The notes under the pieces were generated by a model. It was given only the letters and a program-made list of their open reading frames with translations. It was not told the origin of the DNA and ran no database searches. Positions 15,996-25,786 of a stretch of DNA of 64,000 nucleotides are shown one piece after another (the stretch's first letter is position 1; each line of letters begins with the position of its first letter). The DNA lies in assembly GCA_016715245.1 (NCBI GenBank), contig JADKAS010000005.1:62001-126000 (forward strand), given 5' to 3'. The stretch is from Saprospiraceae bacterium (GTDB lineage: Bacteria; Bacteroidota; Bacteroidia; Chitinophagales; Saprospiraceae). A program made the position numbers and the translations under genes.

Positions 15996-18800
15996 ATGAT
16001 CTCACAATACAAATCCATTTTTCGCCCTGTTCTTTTTCTTGTTTTTTCTGTTTTGTATTTTATTTTGCCAGCTCAGAAGATCAACTGGAAAACAGGAGAT
16101 AAATGGTATTTTGAATTACTTTGGACCATTGATTCCCCGGAATTACGTTCAAAAAAGAATCTTCCCGTCTCAGTCTTAGCTTATCCTGTTTTTACTATTA
16201 TCAGAGAAGAAAATGACGGTTTTGTACTTAGCGTAAAATGCGATTCGTCAAAAGTGGTTTCCGGGCCAACCGGTATTAAAAAAAGTAATTCTTTAATGCA
16301 ATACGAGCCGGAATTCCAATTTAAAACTGATAGTAGGGGAAGTTTTGTCAAACTCATAAATGAAGATTCTGTAGAACAACAATTATTGCAATTATTCAAA
16401 AACGATTATAATCTCCGTGATGCGGAAAAACTGATGGAAGAAATAAAAAAATTTGCCAAATGGCAGGAAGCTTTATTTTTGAGAGAATACGATTTTATTT
16501 TTGATGTTTTTGGCCATGATCTCAAACCAGATATTGAAACTCCAATCTCATCCTCAGGTAAAAAATTTTATCATCTGTACAACAGAGTCCCAATGGATGT
16601 TTCTGTGTATGATTCCATCATCGGTGTACCTACTATTATGGAAAGAAAAATGAAACTTTCGAAAAAAAAGGACAAATTTTTGATTGAAACTTCCGGAAGT
16701 TATACTAATCCGACATTTACATATAAAATGGGTGAAAGCTCCTCTGTTAGATTTGATAAAAAAGAAGGCTATTACCGGGCATCGGGTTTTTATGATAAAA
16801 AGTCAGGAAGATTTTATGAAGGAGAAATGGTTTTTGGCACCAAAGGAGGAAAGAGCGTATTATATTTTCAGACAGGTGACAGCACAGATATTCCTGAACA
16901 ACTCATTGAGGAAAGGAGAAAATTTACTTCAATTACCCCTGATCCCAAAAAAGAAATTAAAGTAGCTGAAGAGCCCCCCGGGATAAGACTTCCGGTTTTC
17001 CCTTCTTATAAAGATGTGGTGTATTACTTTTATCAAAACTATAAGGACATGTCGGATCCAAAATTTAAACTGAGTAAACATCCCGACGGATACAGGATTA
17101 CACGTTTAAGAGATAATTCCTTGCCTATGTTTGAACCTGAGTTGATCTGGTCTGTCCAAAACGGTTGGCAAAAAGTGGACAACTTCAGCAAAAGAGAACC
17201 CATTGACCCAAATGATCCTGAAAGTGTCGTTGCTGTGTACAATCCCTATGAATGGAAAGAGTCCGCTGATTACTATTTATCAAAAAATAAAAGTTTCCGT
17301 GATGAATGCGACACCCAACCAACCTGTGGATATCCCGGATATTATCAGGAAATCATTAAGATTTTGGAACCTGACTTTGACAAACTGAACAACATTCAAT
17401 TGAATATTCTTGCCCGTGCCTATTCATCAGCAGCTGTAGGGTTATTGAGCAACCAATACGGTGACGCCGATTCATCTGTTATGTTTTCCATTCCATCAGG
17501 TCAAAATGTTTTAACCAAGGACCAACTTGAAAAATACAATAACCTTAAAACCAAAGCGATAGACACCTATTTAAAAATTGAAAAACTGAACCCCTCATTT
17601 CCTACTCCTGTCGGGACAGTTCGCACCAAATATGCCAATGAGGTAATGGCTCACCTGCTTACCCTGAGGTATTTTCAAAATGAAGTGATTGCAAGAAAAG
17701 TGATTCGTTCAGGACTTTATGATGATTTCATCGGGCAAAGTGCAAAAAATCTTCTTGCAAGTTGTCCCAGGGATGCTATTCTGGTTACCTACGGAGATAA
17801 TGATACCTATCCTCTTTTATATGTTCAGGAAACAGAAAAGTTCAGGACCGATGTGCTTGTTGCCAATTATTCTCTTTTGATGATACCAAGATATTACCAA
17901 CACCTTTTAAAAGGGGTTGGAGGTACAAAACCACTAAAAACTTTGTTGCCCGAATCATTTTTTGAAAGATTGGTGATTTTGGAATTTGATGATGATGCTG
18001 GCATTATACCAGCAAAACATAATTCGGTAGATTTTTTAAAATCTTTAAAAAACTTTAAGCAAATAGATTCCGGTTTAGGCTATAATTTAATTAAACTCAC
18101 AAAAAGGGAATTGATTTTGCCGGATGCTGGTAGTTCCAATAAAATAAATAATAGTGGCTCAAGTGAAGTCATTTTGAATTTTCAGGGTGATTATTTGATG
18201 TATAACCAACTTGCCCTCACAGATATAGTAACAGCCAATCAATGGTCGCGTCCACTATGTTTTTCAAATACCTGTCATTCAGAGGTTTACAAACCGTGGG
18301 ACTCTTACATCACTCAGGAAGGTTTGATAAACCGGGTTTTCCCCTATTTAATTCCAAAAATAATTACCAATAGTATACCTGTTAGTGCGGATGTTGGTTT
18401 TTCCCTATGGAAAAATACGTTTGGATACAATTTTTCGGATTCTCCTTTTTTGACGGAACACCTGGCTTTTTATCAAAGTCAAATCCTCTCTGCATGTAAT
18501 TTGTCCGCACATCTTAAATCCTTGAATCGATGCCACGAAGCTGTCATTATCCTGGATATTTTAAGTAATAAATACACAGAAAATATGTATCTGAAAGACG
18601 GCATGTGGCTAAAAGTAATAGAAATTTATGCAGGATGCGGTCAAAAAGAAAAAGCTGAAGCTATCGGTATAAATATCTGGGACAATCTTGTAAAGCAAAA
18701 AATTGATAAAGATCAACCTGAAAGACGTAAATCAGTTTTATTGGATTTGCGACGATTGGCATCGCAATTTGGATTGCAAAAACTATCAGATTTAAAATAA
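15996..18800 (+). CDS. Large exported protein with a DUF2723-like C-terminal domain
   Basis: A 934-aa protein with an N-terminal signal peptide (hydrophobic residues 8-24, then PAQKINW) and no further membrane helices that I can see. Residues ~27-350 are beta-rich and unrecognised. Residues ~580-780 resemble the soluble C-terminal part of Bacteroidota DUF2723 membrane proteins: CPRDAILVTYGDNDTYPLLY, then a block on known residence (TDVLVANYSLL) and ALTDIVTANQWSRPLCF. Normally that domain follows a multi-helix membrane region; here it follows a secreted beta-rich region. A helical C-terminus (residues ~830-934) may be TPR-like. It is transcribed away from the U32 gene and followed by a DUF1573 protein under its own promoter. 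Function unknown. Confidence 0.72.
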   Translation: MISQYKSIFRPVLFLVFSVLYFILPAQKINWKTGDKWYFELLWTIDSPELRSKKNLPVSVLAYPVFTIIREENDGFVLSVKCDSSKVVSGPTGIKKSNSLMQYEPEFQFKTDSRGSFVKLINEDSVEQQLLQLFKNDYNLRDAEKLMEEIKKFAKWQEALFLREYDFIFDVFGHDLKPDIETPISSSGKKFYHLYNRVPMDVSVYDSIIGVPTIMERKMKLSKKKDKFLIETSGSYTNPTFTYKMGESSSVRFDKKEGYYRASGFYDKKSGRFYEGEMVFGTKGGKSVLYFQTGDSTDIPEQLIEERRKFTSITPDPKKEIKVAEEPPGIRLPVFPSYKDVVYYFYQNYKDMSDPKFKLSKHPDGYRITRLRDNSLPMFEPELIWSVQNGWQKVDNFSKREPIDPNDPESVVAVYNPYEWKESADYYLSKNKSFRDECDTQPTCGYPGYYQEIIKILEPDFDKLNNIQLNILARAYSSAAVGLLSNQYGDADSSVMFSIPSGQNVLTKDQLEKYNNLKTKAIDTYLKIEKLNPSFPTPVGTVRTKYANEVMAHLLTLRYFQNEVIARKVIRSGLYDDFIGQSAKNLLASCPRDAILVTYGDNDTYPLLYVQETEKFRTDVLVANYSLLMIPRYYQHLLKGVGGTKPLKTLLPESFFERLVILEFDDDAGIIPAKHNSVDFLKSLKNFKQIDSGLGYNLIKLTKRELILPDAGSSNKINNSGSSEVILNFQGDYLMYNQLALTDIVTANQWSRPLCFSNTCHSEVYKPWDSYITQEGLINRVFPYLIPKIITNSIPVSADVGFSLWKNTFGYNFSDSPFLTEHLAFYQSQILSACNLSAHLKSLNRCHEAVIILDILSNKYTENMYLKDGMWLKVIEIYAGCGQKEKAEAIGINIWDNLVKQKIDKDQPERRKSVLLDLRRLASQFGLQKLSDLK

Positions 18801-18935
18801 TTTATTCCATTTTGTTAAGTATAAAAAGAGAAAAACAGGATTAAAATAGCCCATTTCTTATGCTGAAAATTTACTTCTTAACACTAATTTAACAACAAAA
18901 ATGATACTTTTTTTCCGACCTGACGTTTTTAGCAC

Positions 18936-18943
18936 TATATTTG
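18936..18943 (+). promoter_or_regulatory. Candidate -7 promoter box for the DUF1573 gene
   Basis: TATATTTG, a perfect match to TAnnTTTG, ends 53 bp before the ATG at 18997. There is no exact TTTG at the -33 position, although the upstream sequence is T-rich. Confidence 0.6.
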
Positions 18944-18996
18944 CACTTCATATCTTTAATTAAAAAATTTTATTTAACCATAAAAATAATTGTAAA

Positions 18997-19524
18997 ATGA
19001 AACAATTGATTTTGTTAGCTTTTGTTTGTTTATTAAGCGTTTCCGGTTTTTCTCAAACCAAAGAAAAAGCACAGATTCCGGTTCCTGTTGAAACTGACAA
19101 AACAAAAATGACTCAGCAAGCACCAGCAGCAGTTCAACAAGTGGAAGAAGTCGTAGAAAGAACCAATGCAAAATTGAGTTTTGAAACAACAATCGTAGAT
19201 TACGGAACTATTGCTCAGAAGAGTGAGCCTTTAAGAACTGTCAAATTTACAAATACAGGAACTGAGCCTCTTATCATTAAAAGTGCACACGGCTCTTGTG
19301 GTTGTACTGTTCCTGTTTGGCCTAAAGATCCTATTTTACCAGGTCAAAGCAATGTTATTGAAGTACGTTATGACACAAACAGAGTTGGTAAAATAAATAA
19401 ATCCATCACCATTACTACCAATGAAGGTCCTGATAAACACATCCTTCAGGTTGTTGGTGAAGTTTTAAAAGCGGAAGAAGAAAATGCGCTACCTGCTCCT
19501 GCACCAAGCGTTATAAAAGGATAA
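18997..19524 (+). CDS. Exported DUF1573 domain protein
   Basis: A 175-aa secreted protein. Its signal peptide (residues 1-19, ending GFSQ) is followed by a Gln/Val/Pro-rich linker and one DUF1573 domain, an immunoglobulin-like fold of unknown role common in Bacteroidota. The domain carries the hallmark DYGTIAQKSEPLRTVKFTNT and GSCGCTVPVWPKDPI blocks, including the CGC cysteine pair. No lipobox is seen, so it is probably periplasmic or surface-exposed after export. It has its own promoter box and a strong terminator, so it is monocistronic. Confidence 0.88.
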   Translation: MKQLILLAFVCLLSVSGFSQTKEKAQIPVPVETDKTKMTQQAPAAVQQVEEVVERTNAKLSFETTIVDYGTIAQKSEPLRTVKFTNTGTEPLIIKSAHGSCGCTVPVWPKDPILPGQSNVIEVRYDTNRVGKINKSITITTNEGPDKHILQVVGEVLKAEEENALPAPAPSVIKG

Positions 19525-19547
19525 TAGCATATAAAAAATATTTAAAA

Positions 19548-19582
19548 AGCATCTTTCGCAAACCGGAAGATGCTTTTTTTTT
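19548..19582 (+). terminator. Rho-independent terminator after the DUF1573 gene
   Basis: Stem AGCATCTT / AAGATGCT around an 11-nt loop, followed by nine T residues ending at 19582. The next 186 bp are AT-rich with only the promoter box at 19769. Confidence 0.92.
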
Positions 19583-19768
19583 ACAACAATGGAAGCCAGT
19601 AATACTGACCTCCATTCTATGATAACAAAACAATCGTATATCTTTCAACTTCGTAATCTTACAGACGAAAAAATTTGAATTTAGGTTGCAATGTGAAGAA
19701 AAGAAAATGTCTCTGTCAGGCCTTCTTCAATACCCTCACATTATAAGTCATATTAAAAAAATAATTTA

Positions 19769-19776
19769 TATCTTTG
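19769..19776 (+). promoter_or_regulatory. Candidate -7 promoter box for the PGI/PMI gene
   Basis: TATCTTTG fits TAnnTTTG and ends 22 bp before the ATG at 19799. It is probably the promoter for the PGI/PMI-parE pair. Confidence 0.55.
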
Positions 19777-19798
19777 TGGTCTAAACTTTTAATATCAG

Positions 19799-20788
19799 AT
19801 GGAAACATTGATAAAAAATTTTCCAAAACAATTAAAGGAAGCCATTGAAATCAGCAATAACTTAAAACCAATTCCTGACACTAAAGATGTTCGTGAGGTC
19901 CTTATTGTTGGTATGGGTGGTTCCGGCATCGGTGGTGATTTTGTTCAAAGTATTGTTTTTGAAGATTGCTCTGTTCCTGTTTTGGTAATAAAAGGGTACG
20001 AATTACCAGCATTTATTAATGAAAATTCACTGGTCATTGTTTCTTCATATTCCGGAAATACGGAAGAAACAATACATGCATTTCAGACAGCCCTTCAAAA
20101 AAAATGCAGGATTGTATGCCTTTCTTCGGGCGGCACCATTGAAAAAGAAGCGCTCAAAAACAATATACCTTTTGTGGCTGTACCGGCAGGATATCCTTCT
20201 CCGCGCGCCTGCCTTGGATTTTCTGTTGTCCTGCAACTGGCCATACTTTTGAAATACAACTTAATCAAATCGTCACTATTTGAGCATATCCAGATAGCCA
20301 CAGATCTTATAAAATTTGAACAGGATGAAATTCAGAATAAAGCAAAAACGATAGCACAGCAATTGTCCGGTAAATTTGTCGCCATTTACTCGACCGACAG
20401 ATTTGAACCGGTAGCACTTCGTTTTCGTCAGCAACTAAACGAAAACGCAAAAGTTTTATGCTGGCACAACGTTTTTCCGGAAATGAACCACAACGAACTC
20501 GTAGGTTGGGCAGACAAGTCTCCGGTTGCGGTGGTGTTTTTAAGGAACAAAGATGATTTGAAAAAAAATATTCAGAGAATGGATATTTGTAAAAATATCA
20601 TATCGGCCAAAACAAATACTTTTATTGAAATATATTCAAAAGGCCAACATAAAATTGAAAAATTAATATACATGATCCATTTGGTAGACTGGATAAGTTT
20701 TTACCTTGCAAAGATCAGAAATGTGGATGTTTCCGAAGTAAAGGTCATAGATTTTTTAAAAACGGAATTGGAAAAAGACAGAATTTAA
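19799..20788 (+). CDS. Bifunctional phosphoglucose/phosphomannose isomerase (SIS family)
   Basis: A 329-aa SIS-domain sugar isomerase of the PGI/PMI family known from archaea and some bacteria. It probably interconverts glucose-6-P or mannose-6-P with fructose-6-P. The N-terminal SIS domain has GMGGSGIGGDFVQS (phosphate loop) and SSYSGNTEET. The C-terminal domain has FRQQLNENAK and FPEMNHNELVGW, typical of the bact-PGI_C region. A second, unrelated classical Pgi is encoded at 27133-28779. The parE start follows 14 bp after this stop codon, so the two are probably cotranscribed. Confidence 0.87.
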   Translation: METLIKNFPKQLKEAIEISNNLKPIPDTKDVREVLIVGMGGSGIGGDFVQSIVFEDCSVPVLVIKGYELPAFINENSLVIVSSYSGNTEETIHAFQTALQKKCRIVCLSSGGTIEKEALKNNIPFVAVPAGYPSPRACLGFSVVLQLAILLKYNLIKSSLFEHIQIATDLIKFEQDEIQNKAKTIAQQLSGKFVAIYSTDRFEPVALRFRQQLNENAKVLCWHNVFPEMNHNELVGWADKSPVAVVFLRNKDDLKKNIQRMDICKNIISAKTNTFIEIYSKGQHKIEKLIYMIHLVDWISFYLAKIRNVDVSEVKVIDFLKTELEKDRI

Positions 20789-20802
20789 TTATATAATTAT
20801 CC

Positions 20803-22710
20803 ATGGAAAACTCAGGTATTATTTATAACGAAGACAATATCAAATCCCTCGATTGGAAAGAACACATCCGTCTGAGGCCAGGTATGTATATCGGTAAATT
20901 GGGAGATGGTTCATCACAAGACGACGGAATATATATCCTACTCAAAGAGGTACTCGACAATTCCATTGATGAATACGTCATGGGCAATGGAAAACAAATT
21001 GACATTTACATTCAGGATGGTGTAGTGAAAATCAGGGATTACGGTCGTGGTATCCCTCTTGGCAAAGTCGTCGATTGTGTTTCAAAGATTAATACAGGAG
21101 GTAAGTATGATTCCAAAGCTTTCAAAAAAACAGTGGGTCTAAATGGTGTCGGAACCAAGGCTGTCAACGCCCTTTCCAAATATTTTAAAGCCCAGTCCTT
21201 CAGGGATGGAGAAACCAAACTGGCAGAATTTGCCTGCGGAGAACTAAAACTCGATGCCAAAATCGGAAAAACGACGGAAAATAACGGTACACTCATGGAA
21301 TTTGTACCTGATGATACCATTTTTAAACACTACAAGTTTCGAAATGAATACGTTGAAAACCAACTTTGGAACTACGCCTATTTAAATGCTGGGCTTAAAT
21401 TAAATTACAACGGTAAAACCTTTGTTTCCAAAAATGGTCTTCTGGATTTGCTGGAAAGAAAAACCAACGTTGAAAACTTATTGTATCCCATCATTCACCT
21501 TAAGGCGGACGATATTGAAATTGCTCTGTCACACAACACTCAATACGGGGAAGAGTATTATTCCTTTGTAAACGGGCAGAATACGACCCAGGGTGGTACC
21601 CATCTTGCAGCATTCAGGGAAGCCATTGTCAAAACCTTAAGGGAATTATACAATAAAAACTTTGATTCCAGAGATGTCCAGTCTTCTATTGTTGGCGCAA
21701 TAAGTATTAAAATAGAAGAACCCGTATTTGAGTCCCAGACCAAAACCAAACTTGGTTCTGTAAATATGGAACCGGAAGGAACCAGCATAAGGAGTTTTGT
21801 GATTGACTTTATGAAAAATCACCTTGACAATTTCCTGAGGAAAAACAAGGAAATTTCTGATGTAATATTGCGCAAAATCCAACAATCCGAAAGAGAGAGA
21901 AAGGAGATTGCCGACATTAAAAAAATAGCCAATCAAAGGGCTAAAAAGGCCAATATTCACAATAAAAAGCTCAGAGATTGCAGGGCACATCTCACAGATG
22001 GTAAAAAAACAGAAGAAGAAATTAAGCTGGGCACAACAGTATTTATAACAGAAGGGGATTCCGCAAGTGGTTCTATCACCAAGGCAAGAGACGTCATGAC
22101 ACAGGCCGTATTCAGTCTCAGGGGAAAACCTTTGAACTGTTACGGAATGACGAAAAAAGTGGTGTATCAGAACGAAGAATTAAATCTTCTCCAGCATGCA
22201 CTGGATATTGAAGACGGAATTGAAAATCTGCGATACAACAGAGTGGTAATCGCCACGGATGCCGATGTGGACGGAATGCATATCCGTTTGCTGTTACTCA
22301 CGTTTTTCCTTCAGTTTTTTCCCGATCTTGTAAAACACGGACATTTATATATTTTGGATACACCGCTGTTCAGGGTAAGAGACAAACAAAAAACCTTTTA
22401 TTGTTACAGCGAGCAGGAAAAACAAAAGGCAATCCAGCAATTAAAAGGCAAAGCAGAAATCACCCGGTTTAAGGGATTAGGAGAAATATCACCTAACGAA
22501 TTTGAAGATTTTATCGGTGACAATATCAGACTAGACCCTGTCATCCTGGGTGAAAAAACAAAAATTGAAGACCTTCTCTCCTATTACATGGGTAAAAACA
22601 CACCGGAACGTCAGGTATTTATTATAGACAACCTGAAAGTTGAAATTGACGATATCATCAGTGAAAAAGAAGTAATGGAGATGAATGAGGAAGAAATTGA
22701 GACGGTGTAA
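20803..22710 (+). CDS. parE: DNA topoisomerase IV subunit B (ParE, type IIA)
   Basis: A 635-aa GyrB/ParE-family ATPase subunit of a type II topoisomerase. The GHKL motifs are EVLDNSIDEY, RDYGRGIPLG and VGLNGVGTKAVNALS, followed by the transducer domain. The TOPRIM domain contains TEGDSASGS and ATDADVDGMHIR, and the C-terminus ends with RFKGLGEISPNEFEDF. The length (~635 aa) and the IDN/KVVDCVSKINTGGKYD features favour ParE over GyrB. parC does not follow: the next gene is on the other strand, beyond 123 bp of plain sequence. Bacteroidota often carry parE and parC together, so the separation here is a small oddity. Confidence 0.9.
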   Translation: MENSGIIYNEDNIKSLDWKEHIRLRPGMYIGKLGDGSSQDDGIYILLKEVLDNSIDEYVMGNGKQIDIYIQDGVVKIRDYGRGIPLGKVVDCVSKINTGGKYDSKAFKKTVGLNGVGTKAVNALSKYFKAQSFRDGETKLAEFACGELKLDAKIGKTTENNGTLMEFVPDDTIFKHYKFRNEYVENQLWNYAYLNAGLKLNYNGKTFVSKNGLLDLLERKTNVENLLYPIIHLKADDIEIALSHNTQYGEEYYSFVNGQNTTQGGTHLAAFREAIVKTLRELYNKNFDSRDVQSSIVGAISIKIEEPVFESQTKTKLGSVNMEPEGTSIRSFVIDFMKNHLDNFLRKNKEISDVILRKIQQSERERKEIADIKKIANQRAKKANIHNKKLRDCRAHLTDGKKTEEEIKLGTTVFITEGDSASGSITKARDVMTQAVFSLRGKPLNCYGMTKKVVYQNEELNLLQHALDIEDGIENLRYNRVVIATDADVDGMHIRLLLLTFFLQFFPDLVKHGHLYILDTPLFRVRDKQKTFYCYSEQEKQKAIQQLKGKAEITRFKGLGEISPNEFEDFIGDNIRLDPVILGEKTKIEDLLSYYMGKNTPERQVFIIDNLKVEIDDIISEKEVMEMNEEEIETV

Positions 22711-22833
22711 GAAATTGGTTAAAACAGATTTTCAAATTCCACATCAGGTTCTTTTATCCGGAAAGGTTTGAACAATACCTCGGATAGATTAAAGGGTATA
22801 TTTCCATAATTTTCCCAGATATGTTGTTGTTAT

Positions 22834-24209
22834 TTACCACCCGGATAACAAAGTTTCAGCGGCTTCCTCGCCGCTATTAATAGCGCCTTCCATAAATCCC
22901 TGCCAGTCTGCCAGATGTTCTCCGGCAAAAAGTGTACGGATATGTTGCTTTTTTAAAGTGGGCATGACAGTAAACCATTGATTTTTCCCATAAAAAGCAT
23001 AAGCACCTGCGGATGCAGGGTCACTTCCCCAATAGTATTGAAGGTTTTGTTGTATATATTTTTCAACATTGCCAAATGCGGGACTTCAAGGCTTCAAGAA
23101 TTATTTCTTTCCTTTGTTTTTCATTAACTGAATGAAGGACATCAGCCTTGTCGCCCGTGGCATAACACATAATAACACCCTGCGGACCTTTCTGATTTTT
23201 GTGCCGTGGTAAAATAATGCGCCGGCGTATCTGTAACCATGTCAAAATCATCACGTCCCCAGAACCTTTCTGAAAATACAATGGGAAACTTACCGATACG
23301 GCTGTATTGCAATGACAACATCGCATCTTTCATTTCTGTGGGCAGACCCGGGTTCCAATCAATTCCGAGGACAGATTTTGTTGGAATTGCACAAATCAGT
23401 GCATCACCTTCATACGATTGACCGTTCTGACATGTGACTTTTACCTTATTTTTTGTTAGTTGATTGATATGTACAGCCTTGTGTTCCAGAAAAATTTTAT
23501 CCTGTCCTATGGCTTTGACTAAAGCATCGGTCAGAGCGCTATTACCACCTTTGATTTTGAAATCCATTTCATTTTTTTCACTGCTCTCTGCGTATTCGGC
23601 AAAAGCAGCGTATGCTGAAGTATGACGGATACTTTCCCCGAAGTCAGTGGAATCAATCAGATCCCGTTTAAAAAGATCAGAAGGGTCAATGCCTTTTTCT
23701 GAAAGGAAGCGCCACCAATCTATTTTATCGAGTTTCTGTTTCTCTTTTTCCGACATATCTTCCCATATAGAGACTTTGTTGCTCCAGAAATTTTCCATGG
23801 TCGGACCAAAAGACCATTTACCTGCTTTTTCATGAATACCGGATAAAATTATATCTGTCTCAAAACGGTTGTCCTCCAGAGTCAGACCAAATTCATTACA
23901 CAATGCTATTAATCTTTCATGTGATGCACCAACCCATTCTGCACCCAATTCAATAACCTGTCCGGCTGCTTTTTCGGGTTTATGGGAAAATACCCTCCCG
24001 CCAGCTCTTTTACCAGCCTCCAGTATGGTAACCTGAATACCGGCACGTGTCAGAGCCAGACCTGCTGCCAATCCGGCAAAACCAGCTCCAAGGATGATTA
24101 CTTTTCCAGGTTTTCTGAATGTAGAAGAACTTGAAAATGCGGATTTAGCATCCAATGAAAGAACGGCACCTGCAAGGGTTGTTTTGGTGATGAAATCTCT
24201 TCGTTTCAT
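22834..24209 (-). CDS. Tat-exported flavin monoamine oxidase, frameshifted
   Basis: One FAD amine oxidase gene of about 458 codons, broken twice. The N-terminus MKRRDFITKTTLAGAVL is a Tat-type signal. The FAD motif VIILGAGFAGLAAGLAL and the GG-motif GKRAGGRVFS follow. The first break is near 23196-23214, after which the frame continues as QKGPQGVIMCYATGDKADVL. The second is at GGG 23080-23082, after which a third frame reads AFGNVEKYIQQN... and GEHLADWQGFMEGAINSGEEA, the C-terminal FAD/substrate block, to the stop at 22834-22836. Both breaks fit one-base gains in short homopolymers (the first could also be two losses). It should oxidise amines or amino acids in the periplasm. All conserved blocks survive, so sequencing error is likely. 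Confidence 0.82.
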
Positions 24210-24347
24210 GGTATCAGGGTTTTATTAAATTTACGATAAAGATAATAAATGGTTACTAACCCTGGTGCATCAAATTTATTTAAATGAAGAAAAATGAGAT
24301 TGAGAAGTCAATTTGTCGCGTTGAAAGACCAAATTTTCTTCATACCA

Positions 24348-24660
24348 CTACTTTATAATCTTTGATTGTATAATTGTTTTACTCTGAAAATATTCCTGAA
24401 TTTTATTAGTCCTTTTTTTTCCATATTTCAATTTTCTATTAACAAATTCATTTTCAGAACAAGAACGAAGATCCGGACTATCATTTTTATTAAAAAGAAA
24501 CAAATCCGAAACCATTCGCTCCAGCCTAATAATAATTCCTTGACAATCAATATTTAGCGTGAAAATTGTTTTAGGTTTTGGAACGACATACTTTATGTTT
24601 TCAAAAAGTTCTGATAACTGTTTAACGCGAATTAAAAATAATAAATCTATAAAATCCAGA
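24348..24660 (-). other. Possible minus-strand ORF fragment in a 655-bp gap
   Basis: The region 24210-24864 has no clear gene. On the minus strand a frame is open from about 24660 to a TAG at 24348-24350, with a balanced, protein-like composition (RVKQLSELFENIKY, PDLRSCSENEFVNRKLKYG). Its first ATG lies deep inside, leaving only about 50 codons. I do not recognise it. The plus strand of 24559-24720 also has an open stretch in the frame of the MreB-like ORF downstream, so the coding strand is uncertain. It may be the wreck of one or two genes. Confidence 0.2.
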
Positions 24661-24864
24661 TTCCTCTCTTTTGTTTATATTTTTGCCATAAGTAAAAACA
24701 AAGTAAATGGCCAAAATTCCTGAAATAAAATATTTGTTTTCTGTCAAAAATGAAACAGAAATAAAATAAAAAACTAAGAATGAAATAAAAATAAATTTAT
24801 CTAAAAATATACCATTTAATGCTGACAACTCAGAAATATTTAATCCGGACTCATAAAGATAAAT

Positions 24865-25548
24865 GTGTGGATTCAAAACGGTGATAAAAAAATTGAATTC
24901 GAAATAAAAGATACTTCTGATTACCTTACTATTGTATTTGAAGGTCAGATAGGAGACTACATTGAATATGAAAATCAACTGAAAGCTCAACTTCAAAAAC
25001 TCAATTTTAAAACCCAACCCTGGATTAAAAATTTATTGTATTTCTCTATTCCCAACCATGTCAGCCAGGTTCAAAGGAAAGCTTTTTTAATTGCCGGAGA
25101 TTTTATTGGTGCATCGGAAGTCTTTTTAATTGAAGAAAATTTAGCCCTTCTGTTGTCCTCATCATTCAGGCAATATCAGTCTTCATTAATTTGCATTGCA
25201 GGTATAAACAAAACAAAAATCGAATTCTCTGTTATACAAAATCTTGAATATAAATATTTTAAAACCTTGTATGCTGATGAAGAAATAATGAATTCACTGG
25301 AAAAAATTGATACTATCCTTGAACAGAATTTGCAACCCATCGCAAATCAGTTTCCTATTGAAAATTATTTTCTTTTTTTTGATAATAATAAATTCGATCT
25401 GAATAAAATATTAAAACTTTTCCCGTTTCAATATATTGCCAATGCTGAAGATGTGATTCTGGAAGGTTTAAAAGCGGCTTCTGAGGATAAAAATTTCAGA
25501 AGTTTTATTACCGAAAAAATGCAACCAAAAAAAACTAACTTTAATTAA
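24865..25548 (+). CDS. Divergent MreB/actin-like protein, N-terminus missing or broken
   Basis: A 227-aa reading frame with clear MreB-like blocks: FSIPNHVSQVQRKAFL then GASEVFLIEENLALLLS (compare the MreB pattern VPxGxTxVExRAV...GAxEVxLIEEPxAAA), and near the end FQYIANAEDVILEGLKAA, where MreB has its AEDP...GxG segment. The phosphate-1 region (DxGTxxT) expected ~50-60 residues upstream is not in this frame. Upstream, 24707-24860 reads protein-like in another frame (MAKIPEIKYLFSVKNE, NIPFNADNSEIFNPDS) with a stop, so the gene is probably frameshifted or decayed. The usual catalytic core is poorly conserved, so even an intact form may not be a normal MreB. The start codon GTG at 24865 is nominal. 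Confidence 0.5.
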   Translation: MWIQNGDKKIEFEIKDTSDYLTIVFEGQIGDYIEYENQLKAQLQKLNFKTQPWIKNLLYFSIPNHVSQVQRKAFLIAGDFIGASEVFLIEENLALLLSSSFRQYQSSLICIAGINKTKIEFSVIQNLEYKYFKTLYADEEIMNSLEKIDTILEQNLQPIANQFPIENYFLFFDNNKFDLNKILKLFPFQYIANAEDVILEGLKAASEDKNFRSFITEKMQPKKTNFN

Positions 25549-25730
25549 TCACATTCGCACTATGTCAAAGAAACATTAAACGATTATTATTCAAAGTTTG
25601 ATTTGGTTTAATCATTATTTATCCTCCTAAGTTCCTGATAGCGCTTTTCATGCTATTTCTTCATCTCCAGACACAAGCTTACTTTCCTCATCTCCGGGCT
25701 TATAACTACCCAGCTAACCCCTCCGAGCTT

Positions 25731-25786
25731 CGAGCTAACAGCTACGAGCTAACAACTGCGAGCTACAAGCTAACAACTACGAGCTA
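25731..25786. repeat. Short degenerate tandem repeat, 14-bp unit
   Basis: Units of the form CGAGCTAACAACTA occur at 25731, 25745, 25766 and partially at 25759 and 25780, with one- or two-base differences. The last unit runs into the stop codon of yggS. The repeat contains many AGCT palindromes. It is too short and lacks unique spacers, so it is not CRISPR. The rest of 25549-25730 has nothing I recognise. Confidence 0.75.

Noticed and set aside
24622..25017. A 131-aa minus-strand ORF rich in Phe/Ile/Leu
   Set aside because: It overlaps the MreB-like frame in antisense and has the one-sided hydrophobic composition typical of antisense reading of Lys/Asn/Glu-rich DNA; no motif supports it.
25731..25786. 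A CRISPR-like array of AGCT repeats
   Set aside because: Units are only 14 bp, directly adjacent, and lack unique spacers; no cas genes are nearby.
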